Source: Gyrodactylus bullatarudis (lineage: Eukaryota; Platyhelminthes; Monogenea; Gyrodactylidea; Gyrodactylidae). From it: a stretch of 64,000 nucleotides of DNA. Shown one piece after another: positions 36,413-49,404 of this stretch. Location: contig SSNU01000021.1 in NCBI GenBank assembly GCA_012064415.1, forward strand, positions 231,057-295,056, written 5' to 3'. Below the pieces are notes generated by a model. It worked only from the letters and a program-made list of their open reading frames with translations. It was not told the DNA's origin and ran no database searches. The stretch's first letter is position 1; the number at the start of each line of letters is the position of its first letter. Made by a program: the position numbers and the translations under genes.

Positions 36413-39400
36413 AAAGCCATTTATACATGTAACGTATCTCAAGTTTATTTTTCTCAATCTTTGTACGTACTATAATAATACCATGAAGCGTTCCATATTT
36501 TATTCCTCCATTCATAGTTCAAATATTCAAATGCCTGTTGTGTTTTAATTTTGGATTTCCACTTTTGATAGTTTCATGGAACAGATCAATATTCTCTTTT
36601 ATCTTATGTCATCTTAATTAGATGACACGATATAATTCTCATAGCTCACAAACTTTCGGAACGACAATTCAATTTTCAAATACAGTACAAAAGCTCTTAG
36701 TTATAATTTATGTTTTATTTATCGAATAGATAGAATTTTATATACCCTTTTTCTCATTATGAATTTCATAATACATATGGAACAACAAATAACCTTTAAT
36801 TAATAAGCATTCTATGTGAAGTTTTCTACAATAAAAGTTTTCTATTATTAAGTCTATCTCATTCCTCATAAAAAAGTGAAATCGTAAATAATATTCGCTT
36901 CACTCATGATCGATAGTCACATTAAATCAAAATTTGTCTACTCAATCTGTACAACTGGCAATTGCTGACCTTAAAATTTTGAATTATTACATACAAATTT
37001 ATGCATAAAATCAAGTTGAATTCTTTGCATCAAAAAGACAACATGAAGAGCCTAATTGTCTCTCCTAGTAGTAATTTGAACTCGAATTGAAATATCCTCC
37101 CACTGCTGAAAATTTATTCATAATTATTTATATAATTACTTGAAAGTAATTTCACTATATTATAAAATAATTTCACTACATCATTGGTATTAATATTGTA
37201 CTAGGTATATTCCACCTATTTTCATGATTTTGAGTCTAATAATTTTCTGATACTGCTTTAAAAATGGCTCGAATGATTCTATATACAATATATGTTTCAT
37301 GATGTTTTCATCTTCTTTTTGGTCTTGAAAAACATTTCTTATTTTATTTTTAAACTTTTTTTGCATCACAAATATTGAAACCATGACTAAACTCAAGATT
37401 AGTTATACTCTTGCAGATAAATTAAATTAAATCTATAATATTTGTATCAACTTTGCATTAAACCTAACGAGACGATAAGAAAAACAATCGAGAAAAAGAC
37501 TCAAAATTGCTTAAGAAATGGTTCAAGAAATTTTTTCCAATAGGGATTCTTTTGATCCCAACTGAGAAAGTCGATTTTCAGTTCGAACGCAAGAAACCAC
37601 GTTTGATAAATAAAGAGTTCATTATTGTTGCTACTATGGTGAAAATTTAAAAAAAACTATGCAGTAGTAAAATTCCAAAAAAGGGAATATTCAAGGAGAG
37701 TATGGAATCCATACTATGAAAGTTATGAACCACAACAATTATTTAAAGAGCTGAATAGAAATTAGTTTTGGAATATTGACTTCAAAACTCGAGAAATTGA
37801 AGAGCCCATCTGTGATGTCAGTTTATCAAATACATAGCTGGTTTGATCTAAAAATTTGAGGATGTTTACATTGTAATTTATCATGTTATTTGATATAAAT
37901 TTTCTTTTTAAACAAGAAAAAATCAAGATCAAATTAAGAATAACTCATTCCTAATTGGTTTCTTGTGAAATTTTTCAGAATTAAATGAAGAAGATATCAT
38001 AATAAACCATAAATTTTATGCTAAATGAATAGTAAAATAGTTTTGATGTTTATTTTGAAAAAAATAGAAAATTCTTCAAAATAAAACTCATAAATCATGG
38101 ATATTATCAGAATTAAAGTCATTTCAATAAAATGAATAAATTTTCAATTCACTTTTCCTTTTTTCTCATTCATATGCACACTTTTATACAGTAGAATATA
38201 TATATATATATACTTGACTTGGTATGTTTTCTCATAATCTCTTCTTTCTTTATTTCAAGAGACATTTGTCAAGATGGTTATCCTCTTGGCTTTTCTCTTG
38301 GAATGAACAAATATAGTCTAGTTCTAATCTAGTCATTCTTATTTCATCTATGCATGAATAATATGATTTTAATGATGCTCTCTCGACATTTTGATCAAGA
38401 TTAAGGTTTCTGTCTTTTTACCCATTATTATTATTAAACAGTTTATATACTTACTTACATTTTTTCCTAATATACTTAATTTCCTATCTTATCCCTCTTG
38501 GAATGAGATATTGAAAATTTTTCTCCCACTGGGATCTTTTCAATTTGAAATTTCAATTCATTATTTAATGTAGAGGGAAATCTCTTGAGAGATTTGAGGA
38601 AATAATTAGAAAATCAAAAAAAATGTGTTATGCAATTTATGTAATAGCCTCCTTTTTTCTGGTAAAATCGATCACATTTACAATTATAATTACTAGTGAG
38701 TTACTCAAGGAAATCCTTAATGCTTTTGATTCAATTAGCTTTATCAAAAACACATGTCATTTGAGATTGCATTCAGATTATGGGTTTCAATCACCCTAAC
38801 AACAACTTGATAAGTATATTTTCAGATAAGGGGAATCTATCAAAAACTATGCTCTGGCTTATTCAAAATCGTACAGTGCACTGCGAAACTAATTAGTTAT
38901 AATTGAACTCAGAAAATAAGAGGTTTTTTGACAGATTTTAGATCATTTAAGAATTGGTTGATTTTCAAGCAGTAATTAGACATTTACTGTAAAAAATTTC
39001 CATGAAAAAAAACTGTAATATTAAAAAAAAATTAATAAAATATTTATGCGTATCTGGTACAAATTCTGAAATAATTTTTACAATCTTATCATTTTTAAAG
39101 TGATACCACTGATGATCCTTTAAGAAATGTACATTTGGTGTTAATATATCTTTACTTCTATTTTAATCTGAGATATTTTCTGGCTTTTAGAAACATTAAA
39201 ATTTAAATGGAATCTATGTCTAAGAGGCTAGGGTTCTTGAGATTCAAAACGATTCCGAAAATTTCTGAACCGACACAATTTGAATTTGGATATAAGCAAA
39301 AAATAATTATAAAGTAAGTTCATATTTGTAATCAAATAACATTTCTCCTCTAGAGTTTAAGAAAGCTCTATCCCTAGTAGTTTGATACCATTGATTCTTG

Positions 39401-40800
39401 ATCTATTAAAATTAAAGCTTGAAGTACGATAAATAGGTCCAGTGAAGATCCTAGGAACCCTTATAAGAGATGGTTCGTGCGATGAGGGTGTCAAATCTCT
39501 TTTAGGCATGTTTTAAAGTTTAAAATTTAAACTCTAGAATCATTTTTCAACACAAGCAAAACATTTCACAAAATTATCGAAATTTAATATACATGTACTT
39601 GTTTTGATGATTTTATTTTCGGGGTTTTCAGACGAATTTGAATCTGAAAAACCTTAGTTCAGACTTTGAACTTGAAACTAGAGAGCTAGTTGATTTGAAT
39701 TCTTCAAGTTAAAGATGGGAATTTACTCTTTTCTCTAAAAACTCGATATTTTTCTCCGGAAAGTCGAATCTGTTTTAAAAGCAAGCATATGAATAAAAAT
39801 TCTCGGGATATTGAATAAACTGCATTTTCTAGAATAGCTGAAAAGTACCAAGTGAGATTTCTGCTGATTTTGATGTGTTATTTCTAACTTATCTCTAAGC
39901 AAAGATTTGAAAAAATTCGCTATGTCTGTTAATGCAATTGAATCATCATTTCGATGGAACTTATTAAGTATAGGTGTAGAAAAAATAAAAGTATGTCATT
40001 TTGTAAAATCTTCTTTAACAAGTTCAACATTTGAGCATCAACCATTTGACTCCACCAAATCCTCGTTTGATCATAGTTGGTCTAGTTAGAGACTTATCAA
40101 TCCAATAAGAAGAAAGTCTATCAGGTTCATCTAAATAGATTTTTTTCTCATCTAAAAGAAGGATTTTACTCTAGTCTTGGTTTGAGACAATTTTATCATG
40201 AGCCCACTGGTTCCTCGATTCCTTATTCTTGATTGAAAGTGATAGGTCGGACTTTGTTACTTGTTGATTTAAGGTCTGATGAGTTCTGATGAAATCAACG
40301 CTCCAATCATTGGCCTGATAATTTTGAAGAATATTACTGTGAAGGTGTCTCCATTCTTCATGATTTGATTTCCTCATCTAACTTTGACCCAAATTAACAG
40401 CTCTATAGATTGCTTGATTACTCTAAAAATAACACAATCGAGATATTTTTGTCAAAATTCAAAATACTAATCTTGATTTAAACTACTTTTAAAAATCGAA
40501 ATTACTAATAAGAAATAAAGTTTTTCTTTTCAAGCTGCATGTTACAACTTGATACATAATTTGTATTTCCAAGAATAAATCCCTACAAGTTGTATTTAGG
40601 TTGCCTGATAAAAACTGTGTTAAGTGAATGTGTTGCTCAAGTTACATCGTGATCACTGTGTAAAATTATTTATGCATGAATAATCTTTCTATAACATAAT
40701 CTCCAGCTAACATAAAAATTAGCAAAAATTTCTTTCTCTGGGATAAGATACGCAGACTTGAAATATTTATGAAGTGTTAAGGAAAATATTGAAGATAAAA
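36413..40800. other. Long gene-free intergenic region
   Basis: AT-rich throughout. A (TA)n microsatellite is near 38198-38216. No exon chain with consistent phases is found. The minus-strand frame at 40171-40377 is a stretch I could not connect to anything. Confidence 0.4.
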
Positions 40801-40802
40801 TA

Positions 40803-41495
40803 AAGTTGGGAATCTATGATTTTTACAGAAATCTCGATTTTTTCATCAAGAATTCGAATTTTTTAAAGATTTTTTGCAATCCTACTCATGTTCCCCACTA
40901 TTACGACTTGTAGAAAAAAATTATTATTTTGAAGAATATGGTCATTTTTCAAATTCCCAATTTTTTGAACTTTGAGCTGAAAAATTTTGTTGATTTGAAA
41001 GTGGGAGTGTGATCAAAAATTGTTTTCAGGATCAAGATTAGATAATAAAGCTGAATAGCACCGTCAAATTATCGACAGTTTCCCCATTTTCGAGAGATTT
41101 TGAATAATCGAAATTTCATTGATTTTCAAGTAGTGAAAATGATCATTGATCATTGATCAAAAACCGAAATTCTGCTCCCAAACGATAATAAGGCTATGCA
41201 TCAGATAATACTCAGTTGAATTGATTTTCTTGCTGATCTTGATCCTGAAAAAACACGTTCGATCATTCAAATCAATGAAAATTTTCAGCTTAAAGTTCGA
41301 AAAAATGAGATTTTGGCGCCTAAAAATGACCATATTTTCAAAATACATGTAAATAAAAAAAAGATAATAATTTTTTTTCATCAAATCGTAAAAGGGAGCA
41401 ACATGAGTAGGATTCCAAAAAAATCTTTAAAAAATTCGAATTCTTGATGAAAAAATCGAGATTTCTGTAAAAATTCCCAATTTCATATAAATTAG
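40803..41495. repeat. Foldback element
   Basis: The arm 40804-40895 (AAGTTGGGAATCTATG, TTTTTCATCAAGAATTCGAA, CCTACTCATGTT) is the reverse complement of about 41393-41486. Further inward, GGTCATTTTTCAAAT near 40940 pairs with its inverse near 41325. The core is shared with 1366-1935. A family fragment (GGCGCCAAAT, TTTCAAGTAGTGAAAAT) also lies at about 41760-41835. Confidence 0.8.
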
Positions 41496-42048
41496 CTTTA
41501 AATAAATTAACACAACCGAGATTCTTCTTCGAGTCAACTGCACTATATTCAAATAAACAATCAAAAGTACACCATTGAATCAGAATATGTCATCTAATTT
41601 TTGAAATATGCTTTCATTCCCTTTCCCTTTATAAACATCGTGAAAAGTTGGAGATTTACTTGTCTAAATATTTTATTTTACCAATATTTCAGATTAGAAA
41701 TGATATGATAATTCTTATTGCAAGAGTTAGTTAATATGAAGTTGTAAATATCTGATTTGGCGAATATCTCGAATTGGCGCCAAATTTCAAGGGATTTTTT
41801 TTCGAAATTTCATTGATTTTCAAGTAGTGAAAATTTTGCGCATGTCTAATGATCATGAAATCAAAGTTCAAATCTCAAACAATAATAAGGTGAATTATTC
41901 GATAAAATTTAGCAAATTATTTCTCTTGTCCAATCAGGATCCTAAACCACTCAAATCAATAAAATTTTCAAGAAAATGGAAACTCACCCTAACTCGTATA
42001 AAGGGTTAATATTTAGCTTTTATTCTCCGATAATGTAATGTTTTTTCA

Positions 42049-42179
42049 TTTAATTTTGAATGAAATTGGAAGCTTAAATCAAATAGATCTCAATATGTTT
42101 CATTCAACTCCACCACTAGTAATCGAGTTGATATTAATTCTGGGGTCCCCCAAGGATCTACTATCGGCCCTCTTCTTTT
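42049..42179 (+). pseudogene. Non-LTR reverse transcriptase remnant, cut by a Penelope-like element
   Basis: 42091-42179 reads QYVSFNSTT, then INSGVPQGSTIGPLLF in one frame, the RT4-5 region of a Jockey/CR1-type element. Similarity stops exactly where the Penelope-like sequence starts (AAAAAATGAACTT at 42180). A sister copy is at 30.0 kb. The frame upstream is short and broken. Confidence 0.75.
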
Positions 42180-43927
42180 TAAAAAATGAACTTAGTTTTG
42201 AGATGTTTAAAATCATCTGTAATTTTAAAGAAAATAAACATGACTATTTGGAAAAAGACATTATACAAACAATTAGGGGTCTCAAGGGGTTAAACAAAGT
42301 GATTTTAAATGCAGATAAAAATGGGGGTCTCACTATACTTGATAGAGAGGAATTTGAACTAAAATCTGAAAAAATCATTAGTAACAAAAATCTTTATGAA
42401 GATTACAAAGAAAACTCCCTCACCACCCTCTTAAATAAGTCTAACAAATTCATAGTTGAAAATAAACAATTTTTCAAAATTTACTACCCCCTTAAGTCTA
42501 ATAATAACATACTAGGCAAACCTTTTTTCTTGGTTGAGGTACACAAAGAAAATAGACCTTTTAGAATGATAATTAACTCAAAATGCTCTAAACTGAACCA
42601 AATAGGTGAAATTATCCTTAATAATATTAATTTACTGAACTTTAACTTTGAATTCTGTCTAAAAAATTCCTACCAGTTAACTAATATGCTTGATTTTTCT
42701 ACCTTAGATAATGTTAAATTTTTTTCTTTAGATGTTGTAGATATGTATAATAATATTCCCTTAGAAGAAGTTTTTTCCTTGTTTAAAATTGAAATTAATA
42801 AAATAAATTTGGACCCTAATTTAGTTAAATTTTTGTTAGATGGTTGTAAACTTTGTTTAGAAAATAATATTTTGAAATTTAATAATAAATTGTTCAAACA
42901 AAAAAATGGTTTAGCTATGGGTAATCCTCTTTCACCATTTTTTGCTAATTTTTACATGTCTTTAGTTGATAAATTTATTAATGACTCCCTTAATACTATT
43001 TTACTGACTAGATATTTAGATGACTACCTTATCATTACAGATAAGAGTAAGAATGAGATCAACAATATTATCTTCTTACTTAGATTTAAGTTTCCTAAGC
43101 TAAAATTTACGCTTGAGGAGGGTATTAATGATAACATAAAATATCTAGATCTAAGTTTAACTCTTAAGGATAACAAAATCTCTAAATCTATTTATAGAAA
43201 ACCTTGTAATAAAAATATACTGTTAAATTTCAAAAGTAACACACCTATCTTGTACAAAGAAAATGTAGTTCGTGGTGAAATCTTGAGAACATTACGTCTC
43301 ACAGATAAAGAGCAGTGGGATGTGGAACTTAGAAATTTAACAGTTATTTTAAATAAAAATAGTTATCCCACAAAAATGATCGATAGGATTAAGGAAGAGG
43401 TCTTTAATAAATTTTATTCACCTAAAAACATTAAAAATCAAAATTTAGACATTAAAAAAATTATTGTCTTAGAACATAGCCCACTCAATATTTTGTTATC
43501 TAAAATTTATAAAAAATATAATTTTAAGGTTGTTTTTAAAAATAATATAAGTCTTGTTGATATAATTTCTAAAAATGAAAATAACATTCTTGAAGGCTGT
43601 GGTATTTACAAATTAAAGTGTAGCTGTGATAAAAGTTATATTGGTCAAACTGGTAGAAATTTTAAGACAAGAATCAAAGAACATAAGAACAGTATTTTAA
43701 GAAATGATAATAAGTCGCATGTGTTTCAACATGTGCTTAACAATAATGGGCATAAAATTAAATTTGAGGAGGTTAAAATTCTTAGTGTACAAAAAAACTT
43801 TAGAAAGAGGTTAATTCATGAAGCTCTTGAAATTGGCAATAATGATACTTTTAATGGAAATGTTGGTGAAGTGAACATTGAGCAGTGTTGGATTCAGCTT
43901 TTTGGCAAAAGAAGGAAGTTAAATTAA
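42180..43927 (+). CDS. Penelope-like element: reverse transcriptase with GIY-YIG endonuclease
   Basis: The uninterrupted frame runs into the element from older sequence at 42038; true element coding begins about 42186 and appears 5'-truncated. RT motifs are intact: motif A FFSLDVVDMYNNIP, motif B QKNGLAMGNPLSPFFANFYM, motif C TRYLDDYLII with both catalytic Asp, then KFTLEEG and KYLDLS. The C-terminal GIY-YIG domain has CGIYKLKCSCDKSYIGQTGR, the catalytic Arg in FKTRIKEHK, and a downstream Glu in LIHEALEI. A CxC knuckle within it is common in this family. The element class copies itself by target-primed reverse transcription, and telomerase-like RTs are its relatives. The ORF is AT-rich with no internal stop, so insertion was probably recent. 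Confidence 0.92.
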
Positions 43928-44215
43928 ATCTGATGAAAAATTATACCCCTATTCTTCTCTGATTATCAATACTTTATTATCATAGGTCAGCCTCTTGTAT
44001 TATTCTTTTCTCTCATCTGATTGGACAAAATCGATAGGTATGAGATCATGAAAGTATATAAATAGTATTTTGTTTTTGATTAACTTGTCGTACCACTGAA
44101 GAAGGCGTGTGAAGACAATCACCGTCGAAACGTTTGGATGACCATGGCTGAGAATCCTAATATTGACCTAAGTTTTGATAAATTTTAATTCCCACATTTT
44201 ATTTTGAATTTCCTG
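43928..44215 (+). other. 3' region of the Penelope-like element with hammerhead-like motif
   Basis: The non-coding tail contains CTGAAGA (44096-44102), a hairpin (GGCG, bulged T, GTGA pairing with TCACCGTC), then GAAA (44127-44130). This matches the CUGANGA - stem II - GAAA layout of hammerhead ribozyme cores known in Penelope-like elements. Stem III and the cleavage triplet are not convincing, so it may be a decayed or inactive form. Confidence 0.45.
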
Positions 44216-44837
44216 CAAATATTTCGTTTTAAAATAGACTCAAATTCATTGATTAGTACGTGCTACAATAAAAACTCAAAATTATGATTTTCAAATTATC
44301 CAGTGAGAGAGATATTCTAACAAAAGTACAATGAATTCCTCCATGATAACAAAACTGGTACATTTATCAATGAAGTAAATTGCATAAAAAGAAAAAAAGT
44401 CTTCATGAAATCATGTCTGTTGACATATTAAAAAAATATAATCAAAAGTGGATATTCTTGTGTGGCAATCTTGGTCAAAAACAAATCCATCTGACAATTT
44501 GATAAATTTTTTACTTACCGAAAAGAATATTTTTTCTTTTGCAGACTGCATATTATTTATTTTTGAAGCTAACACAAGGATAGATTTTCTTTAAATTAGG
44601 GGTCTCAAAAAATACATCATAAATACATATAATTAATTGATGATGTTAGGCATGTATAAATATAATGTATTAATACGAGTAATTAATTGACCATGTATTA
44701 ATACATCATAAAATTAATACACTTTTAAACACAAATATTTTATACAGTCATCAAATGTATATTAAACATTCGTGTGATTTAACCAATAAGAATTCAGTTA
44801 TTCCTCAAAGGGCATTGGTTATTTGTGATGATGATTC

Positions 44838-46620
44838 ATGAATCATGACATTTTTATTCTTATTCTTAATCTCATTGAAATGGTTTCCTGGATCTGGTCT
44901 CATTTTGAAAAAAATAAATCTCTTTCAACAGTCACATGTAAAGTTTGTAGGGAAATTTTAGCTCTTCAAACGAATAATCTCAATGCAATGAGACACGTTA
45001 ATACAAAACACTTCGAATTAATAGACGCTTCAAAGTTAAATCCTCCAAAACAATAAGAGCATGATTATTTGCTCCTTGATTTGATATTATCAAAAGAACT
45101 ACCATTTTCCATTGTCGAAAGTCAAGAATTTTTAAATTATATAAATTTTTTCTCTTCTTCAAAGTATTTGAAAACAGCCAACACTTATTCAGGAAGTGTA
45201 TTGGATAAGTATTTCAATGACTGTTCAAATAAACTTGTAAGTGTTCGTTATTAATTTCATTAGAATATATTTTTGCAAAACAATACTGATGCAATGACAA
45301 TATTTTATATAACATTCGATATGGGAAGATCTTCAGCCGATGACAACTACTTGGCTGTTACAGTTCAATTCATGACAAAGCAATATCAAATTAAGAATTT
45401 TAACATTGGTTTTATTCTTTTCAATGGTCAAGCCACTGGCTAAAAAATAGCTAGTCTTATAGACGAAGTTTTAGAAATGTATCCATCTATCCTCAACAGT
45501 CAAAATATTTATGGGATAATTGATGAGAGGACTAATATGATATCAGCTTTAAAAATATCAAGGAGAATAAAGTCCATAGAAGAAGGAAGTCTGAACTGTG
45601 TGAGTCATAGACTGAATTTAGTTTTGAAGAATTCAATTGAACAAGCAATTCAAATATCAAAGTTTATTGATAAAATCTTGGAATATTCGTCGAAAACACA
45701 TCAATCAAAGAAAGCAAGAACACTCTTGATTGAAGAATGCAACAGATTGGAAGTACGATTCTATTCGTTTCCAACTTATACTAAAACACGATGGTACAGT
45801 CTTCACGATACATTCAGTACTTTTCTGAAGATGTCGCAAGTAATAACAAACACTATAGCAGAAAATGAATTTTCCAACATTTTTGATCAAGATATAAATT
45901 TCAATACCATTAAAGTTTTAGAAATGACATTCAATCAATTCAAATGTTTGTCTCAAAAATATTCATCGTCTACAGTTGCAACAATACATTATGTGGCTAT
46001 TGACCTGCAAATTTTACGAGAAAAAATCAATAAACTTATATTTGTGGATGAGTACTCAGAAGATTTAAAAATCTTAATCAGAAGGAATTTAGAAAATCTT
46101 GATCTAAAATTTCCCAATGACGGTCTTAATGAAAAGTTTATTAAGTATTCTTATTTACTGAATCCTGCTATACAGGGAAAAAGTCATTTGGATAAATCGA
46201 GATCACTGAGGAAACAAATAACGAGTGATCTAGGACGAGAATTCGCTAATGATGATATTTCTCCTCAAATCAATGATCAAGTAGTTCAAGGAGGAAATAT
46301 CTATGTTAACCCATTCAAACAAGTTGAAAAAAATGTCCATGATCAAAATGAAGCCAAGAGGGCCCGACATAATCTAACATCTCAATTTAAAAAAGAGATA
46401 AATACATACCTTACATCGGTGCCTGAGTCTTTTAATCAAGATCCAACTGAATTTTGGTCAGTAAATAGGACAAGATTTCCTAAACTTTCTATTTATGTTA
46501 GAGACATTTTAGCCTGCCCATCTTCCTCTGTGTCATGCGAGCGAATTTTCAGTTCAATGAACAGACTAATCAGTGATTAGTAATCACGAATTACAGAAGG
46601 TCTCTTAGTCCGAAAAGAGT
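44838..46620 (+). pseudogene. hAT transposase, broken
   Basis: A BED zinc finger is at the start (WSHFEKNKSLSTVTCKVCRE then MRHVNTKHFE). It is followed by an in-frame TAA (45054), a likely short intron after CSNKL near 45237, and another in-frame stop near 45441 (QATG, stop, KIASL). The catalytic core includes HRLNLVLKNS and KTRWYSLHDTF. The C-terminal dimerisation domain ends EFWSVNRTRFPKLS, ILACPSSSVSCERIFSSMNR. An insertion of about 13 bp near 46575, absent from the second copy, shifts the last frame. The protein cannot be made whole from this copy. hAT transposases cut DNA via RNase H-fold acidic residues. Confidence 0.85.
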
Positions 46621-46810
46621 TGAAAAAATTTTATACTTTCTATAAAATAAAAAATTAATTGAAAAATGATTTATAATAAAATAGATATCCTCAAAAAATT
46701 TTGAATATTATCATCATTTTTTCTCAATAAACATTTGTGAAAAAATATGGTGTTGAAAAGATAATACGTATAATATATTGTATGAAATATTTGCATAGTA
46801 ATTTAAAGTT

Positions 46811-47677
46811 TAAATGAATGTGTTTACAAGAGTGTGTACTTTACCTTATTGAGTTTACACAATCCATTGACAAGCAGAGTTAAATATTATGTCAAAATAA
46901 ATTATGAAAATACCTCACATTTAAGAATAATTGAATTTAACTCTTCAAATCCGGACTTTTATTACAAAAACATTAAAACTTGTACATTACCTATGACGCT
47001 AATAATGGATGAGATTAGTCCTTGAAAGTAGTTAGAGTCTTTCGTGTCTGAAAAAAGTTTGACCAGTAATCATAATAAAAAATGTAGTCGAAAAATGAGG
47101 GCTCTTACATAACATTAAACGGTTTTTTTAATTTTCTAATTATTACCGCGGAATGAAAACGGATTCGATTCCAAAAAACCAAAAAATTTAAACCTGTACT
47201 TAAGGATTAGGTAATCCCCTTTTTTGCGAAACTTAAATTGCGCCCAGAGATTTTATGATGAAGCTAATTAGAATGTAGTTGGTAAACTCGGGAATGTTGG
47301 AAAATTATTAAATTCCTACTCATCTTAAACAGTTTTACGATAAATAAAAAAACAACATTTTTATATTTCGATGAGTATACTAAAAAAAGTAAAGTTTCCT
47401 AGGGGAGCCGGATACTGGTCCGTAGTCTGTATACGGAAATGTTGATCCCGCCCGATTCTACAATAGTAATCCTTGAACTTCGTTTTTCCCTACCATTAAT
47501 ACCAAATCACTAGGATAAAAGATGGTTGCTTCTGGTTGGCCGCCTTCTTCTTGTAACAGCAATGTTACAATCATGAAACATTTATATTATTATTTATAAT
47601 ACTACTAACCAATAGTAACATCAATTCAATAATCCATTTTGTACAAATTCTTTATTAACCAATCAGAGAACAGAACC
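46811..47677. other. Spacer between the two hAT 3' copies
   Basis: It holds no recognisable domain. GC content rises locally around 47400-47560 (GGAGCCGGATACTGG, GGTTGGCCGCCTTC), unlike its surroundings, suggesting insertion of foreign repeat DNA between the duplicated transposase ends. Confidence 0.4.
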
Positions 47678-48310
47678 TAGAATCCTGCTATACAGGGAAA
47701 AAGTCATTTGGATAAATCGAGATCACTGAGGAAACAAATAACGAGTGATCTAGGACGAGAATTCGCTAATGATGATATTTCTCCTCAAATCAATGATCAA
47801 GTAGTTAAAGGAGGAAATATCTATGTTAACCCATTCAAACAAGTTGAAAAAAATGTCCATGATCAAAATGAAGCCAAGAGGGCCGACATAATCTAACATC
47901 TCAATTTAAAAAAGAGATACATACCTTACATCGGTGCCTGAGTCTTTTAATCAAGATCCAACTGAATTTTGGTCAGTAAATAGGACAAGATTTCCTAAAC
48001 TTTCTATTTATGCTAGAGACATTTTAGCCTGCCCATCTTCTTCTGTGTCATGCGATCGAATTTTCAGTTCAATGAACAGACTAATCACGAATTACAGAAA
48101 GTTCCTTAGTCCGAAAAGAGTTGAAAAAAATTTTATACTTTCTATCAAATAAAAAATTAATTGAAAAATGATTTATAATAAAATAGATATCCTCAAAAAA
48201 TTTTGAAAATTATTATCATTTTTTCTCAATATACATTTGTGAAAAAATATGGTGTTGAAAAAATAATACGTATAATATATTGTATGAAATATTTGCATAG
48301 TAATTAATCA
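47678..48310 (+). pseudogene. Second copy of hAT transposase 3' end
   Basis: This is nearly identical to 46155-46800, beginning AATCCTGCTATACAGGGA and ending past TTTGCATAGTAATTA. Single-base losses (GAGGGCCGACAT for GAGGGCCCGACAT, and a shortened GAGATAAATAC) break the frame. It lacks the 13-bp insertion of the first copy and so reads to a later stop (SPKRVEKNFILSIK). Confidence 0.85.
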
Positions 48311-48447
48311 AGAATACGTATAATGTATTTATAATTTTCTTTAATTAACTTCGATACGTTCATACGTATTGGTTAATTACTCTTAAACAATTATCCTAGT
48401 CAATAAAAATACATACATTAATATTTTTGTATAATTTGAGACCCCTA

Positions 48448-49404
48448 GCTAAATATTCGACTCTGAGTTCGATTGGTTTGTGAATGAACCATTTAATCGA
48501 AATATATTTCATAGAATAATATTTCTAGTGAAGATAAGTGTTCGATAATCCTTAGGCATATTGATGAAGTAAAATATTTTGAGTGTGACAAAACACTTGA
48601 AATTCCACTTGTATTTATCATGGTTTTTATACTACTGTAAACTTGAATTAATGAAGATTCATAAACAAAATTGATATTGAAAACATGTAGTTTAAGCTTA
48701 TTTTTAAGCAAAAAGATTATAGACTATAGAAGAAATTGTATAATATATAATCTCCGAAGACTATAGTGTGACATGTTTTCTTTCTAAAGCTAGTTCCCAG
48801 CCAGAATTGCAATATCACAGAAAAAGAATTTGTCGATTTCTACCAAGCAACAAAAAAGAAGGGGGAAACAGAGGAAAAAAATACAACCCGGCACTCTGAC
48901 ATTAGATGAATTCTTAACAGTCCCGAGAACTTAGTCATTCCTCTGCTCTCATTGGTCGCGAATGGTTGAATGAATGCTGTTGGCAAGATTTTAGAATGTT
49001 CTCGAAATTTATAATAATATTTATTAAATATAACAAGTCGGTGCTTGGTCCGAAGAGAACCGACCAAAAACTTCGTTTGTTCTTAATCCCAGGATGACTT
49101 TCAGTCAGCAACCTCAGAATATTTTCGATGAAATAAGGCAACTTATGTCAGCCAACGAGAGATAGTATATTTAGCTTTATTAGGAAAAATATGATATGTA
49201 ACAATTTCATCTCCTTCGAAAAGAATTTTTCTATGAATCAATTGATCTTAATTTGAAAAATATATCATGTAAAATAAGTCATGAATCATAAATATAAGAA
49301 GTGCTCCACATATCAATTCGACCACTATACTCTTTTAATATGTTCATCGAAGGTATATTAAATTTTTTTTTAATGAGAGCTTACTCAATTGGTTCTAATA
49401 ACAA
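48448..49404. other. Gene-free stretch downstream of the modular gene
   Basis: No exon chain is seen. A short GC-richer patch lies at 48890-49130. This region includes the 3' flank of the minus-strand modular gene. Confidence 0.35.

Larger units (their letters stand above)
44597..48447 (+). mobile_element. hAT-family DNA transposon, decayed
   Basis: The 13-bp termini TAGGGGTCTCAAA (44597) and TTTGAGACCCCTA (ending 48447) are perfect inverted repeats. Subterminal ATTAATAC and AATTAATTGA motifs recur inside both ends. It encloses a transposase with stop codons and a second copy of the transposase 3' end. Flanking 8-mers CTTTAAAT and GCTAAATA do not match, so no target duplication is evident. 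Confidence 0.8.

Noticed and set aside
40171..40377. 68-residue minus-strand frame of normal protein composition
   Set aside because: No flanking exon could be joined with a consistent phase and no domain is seen; left unannotated.
44589..48455. Target-site duplication of the hAT element
   Set aside because: CTTTAAAT and GCTAAATA do not match in any register of 8 bp.
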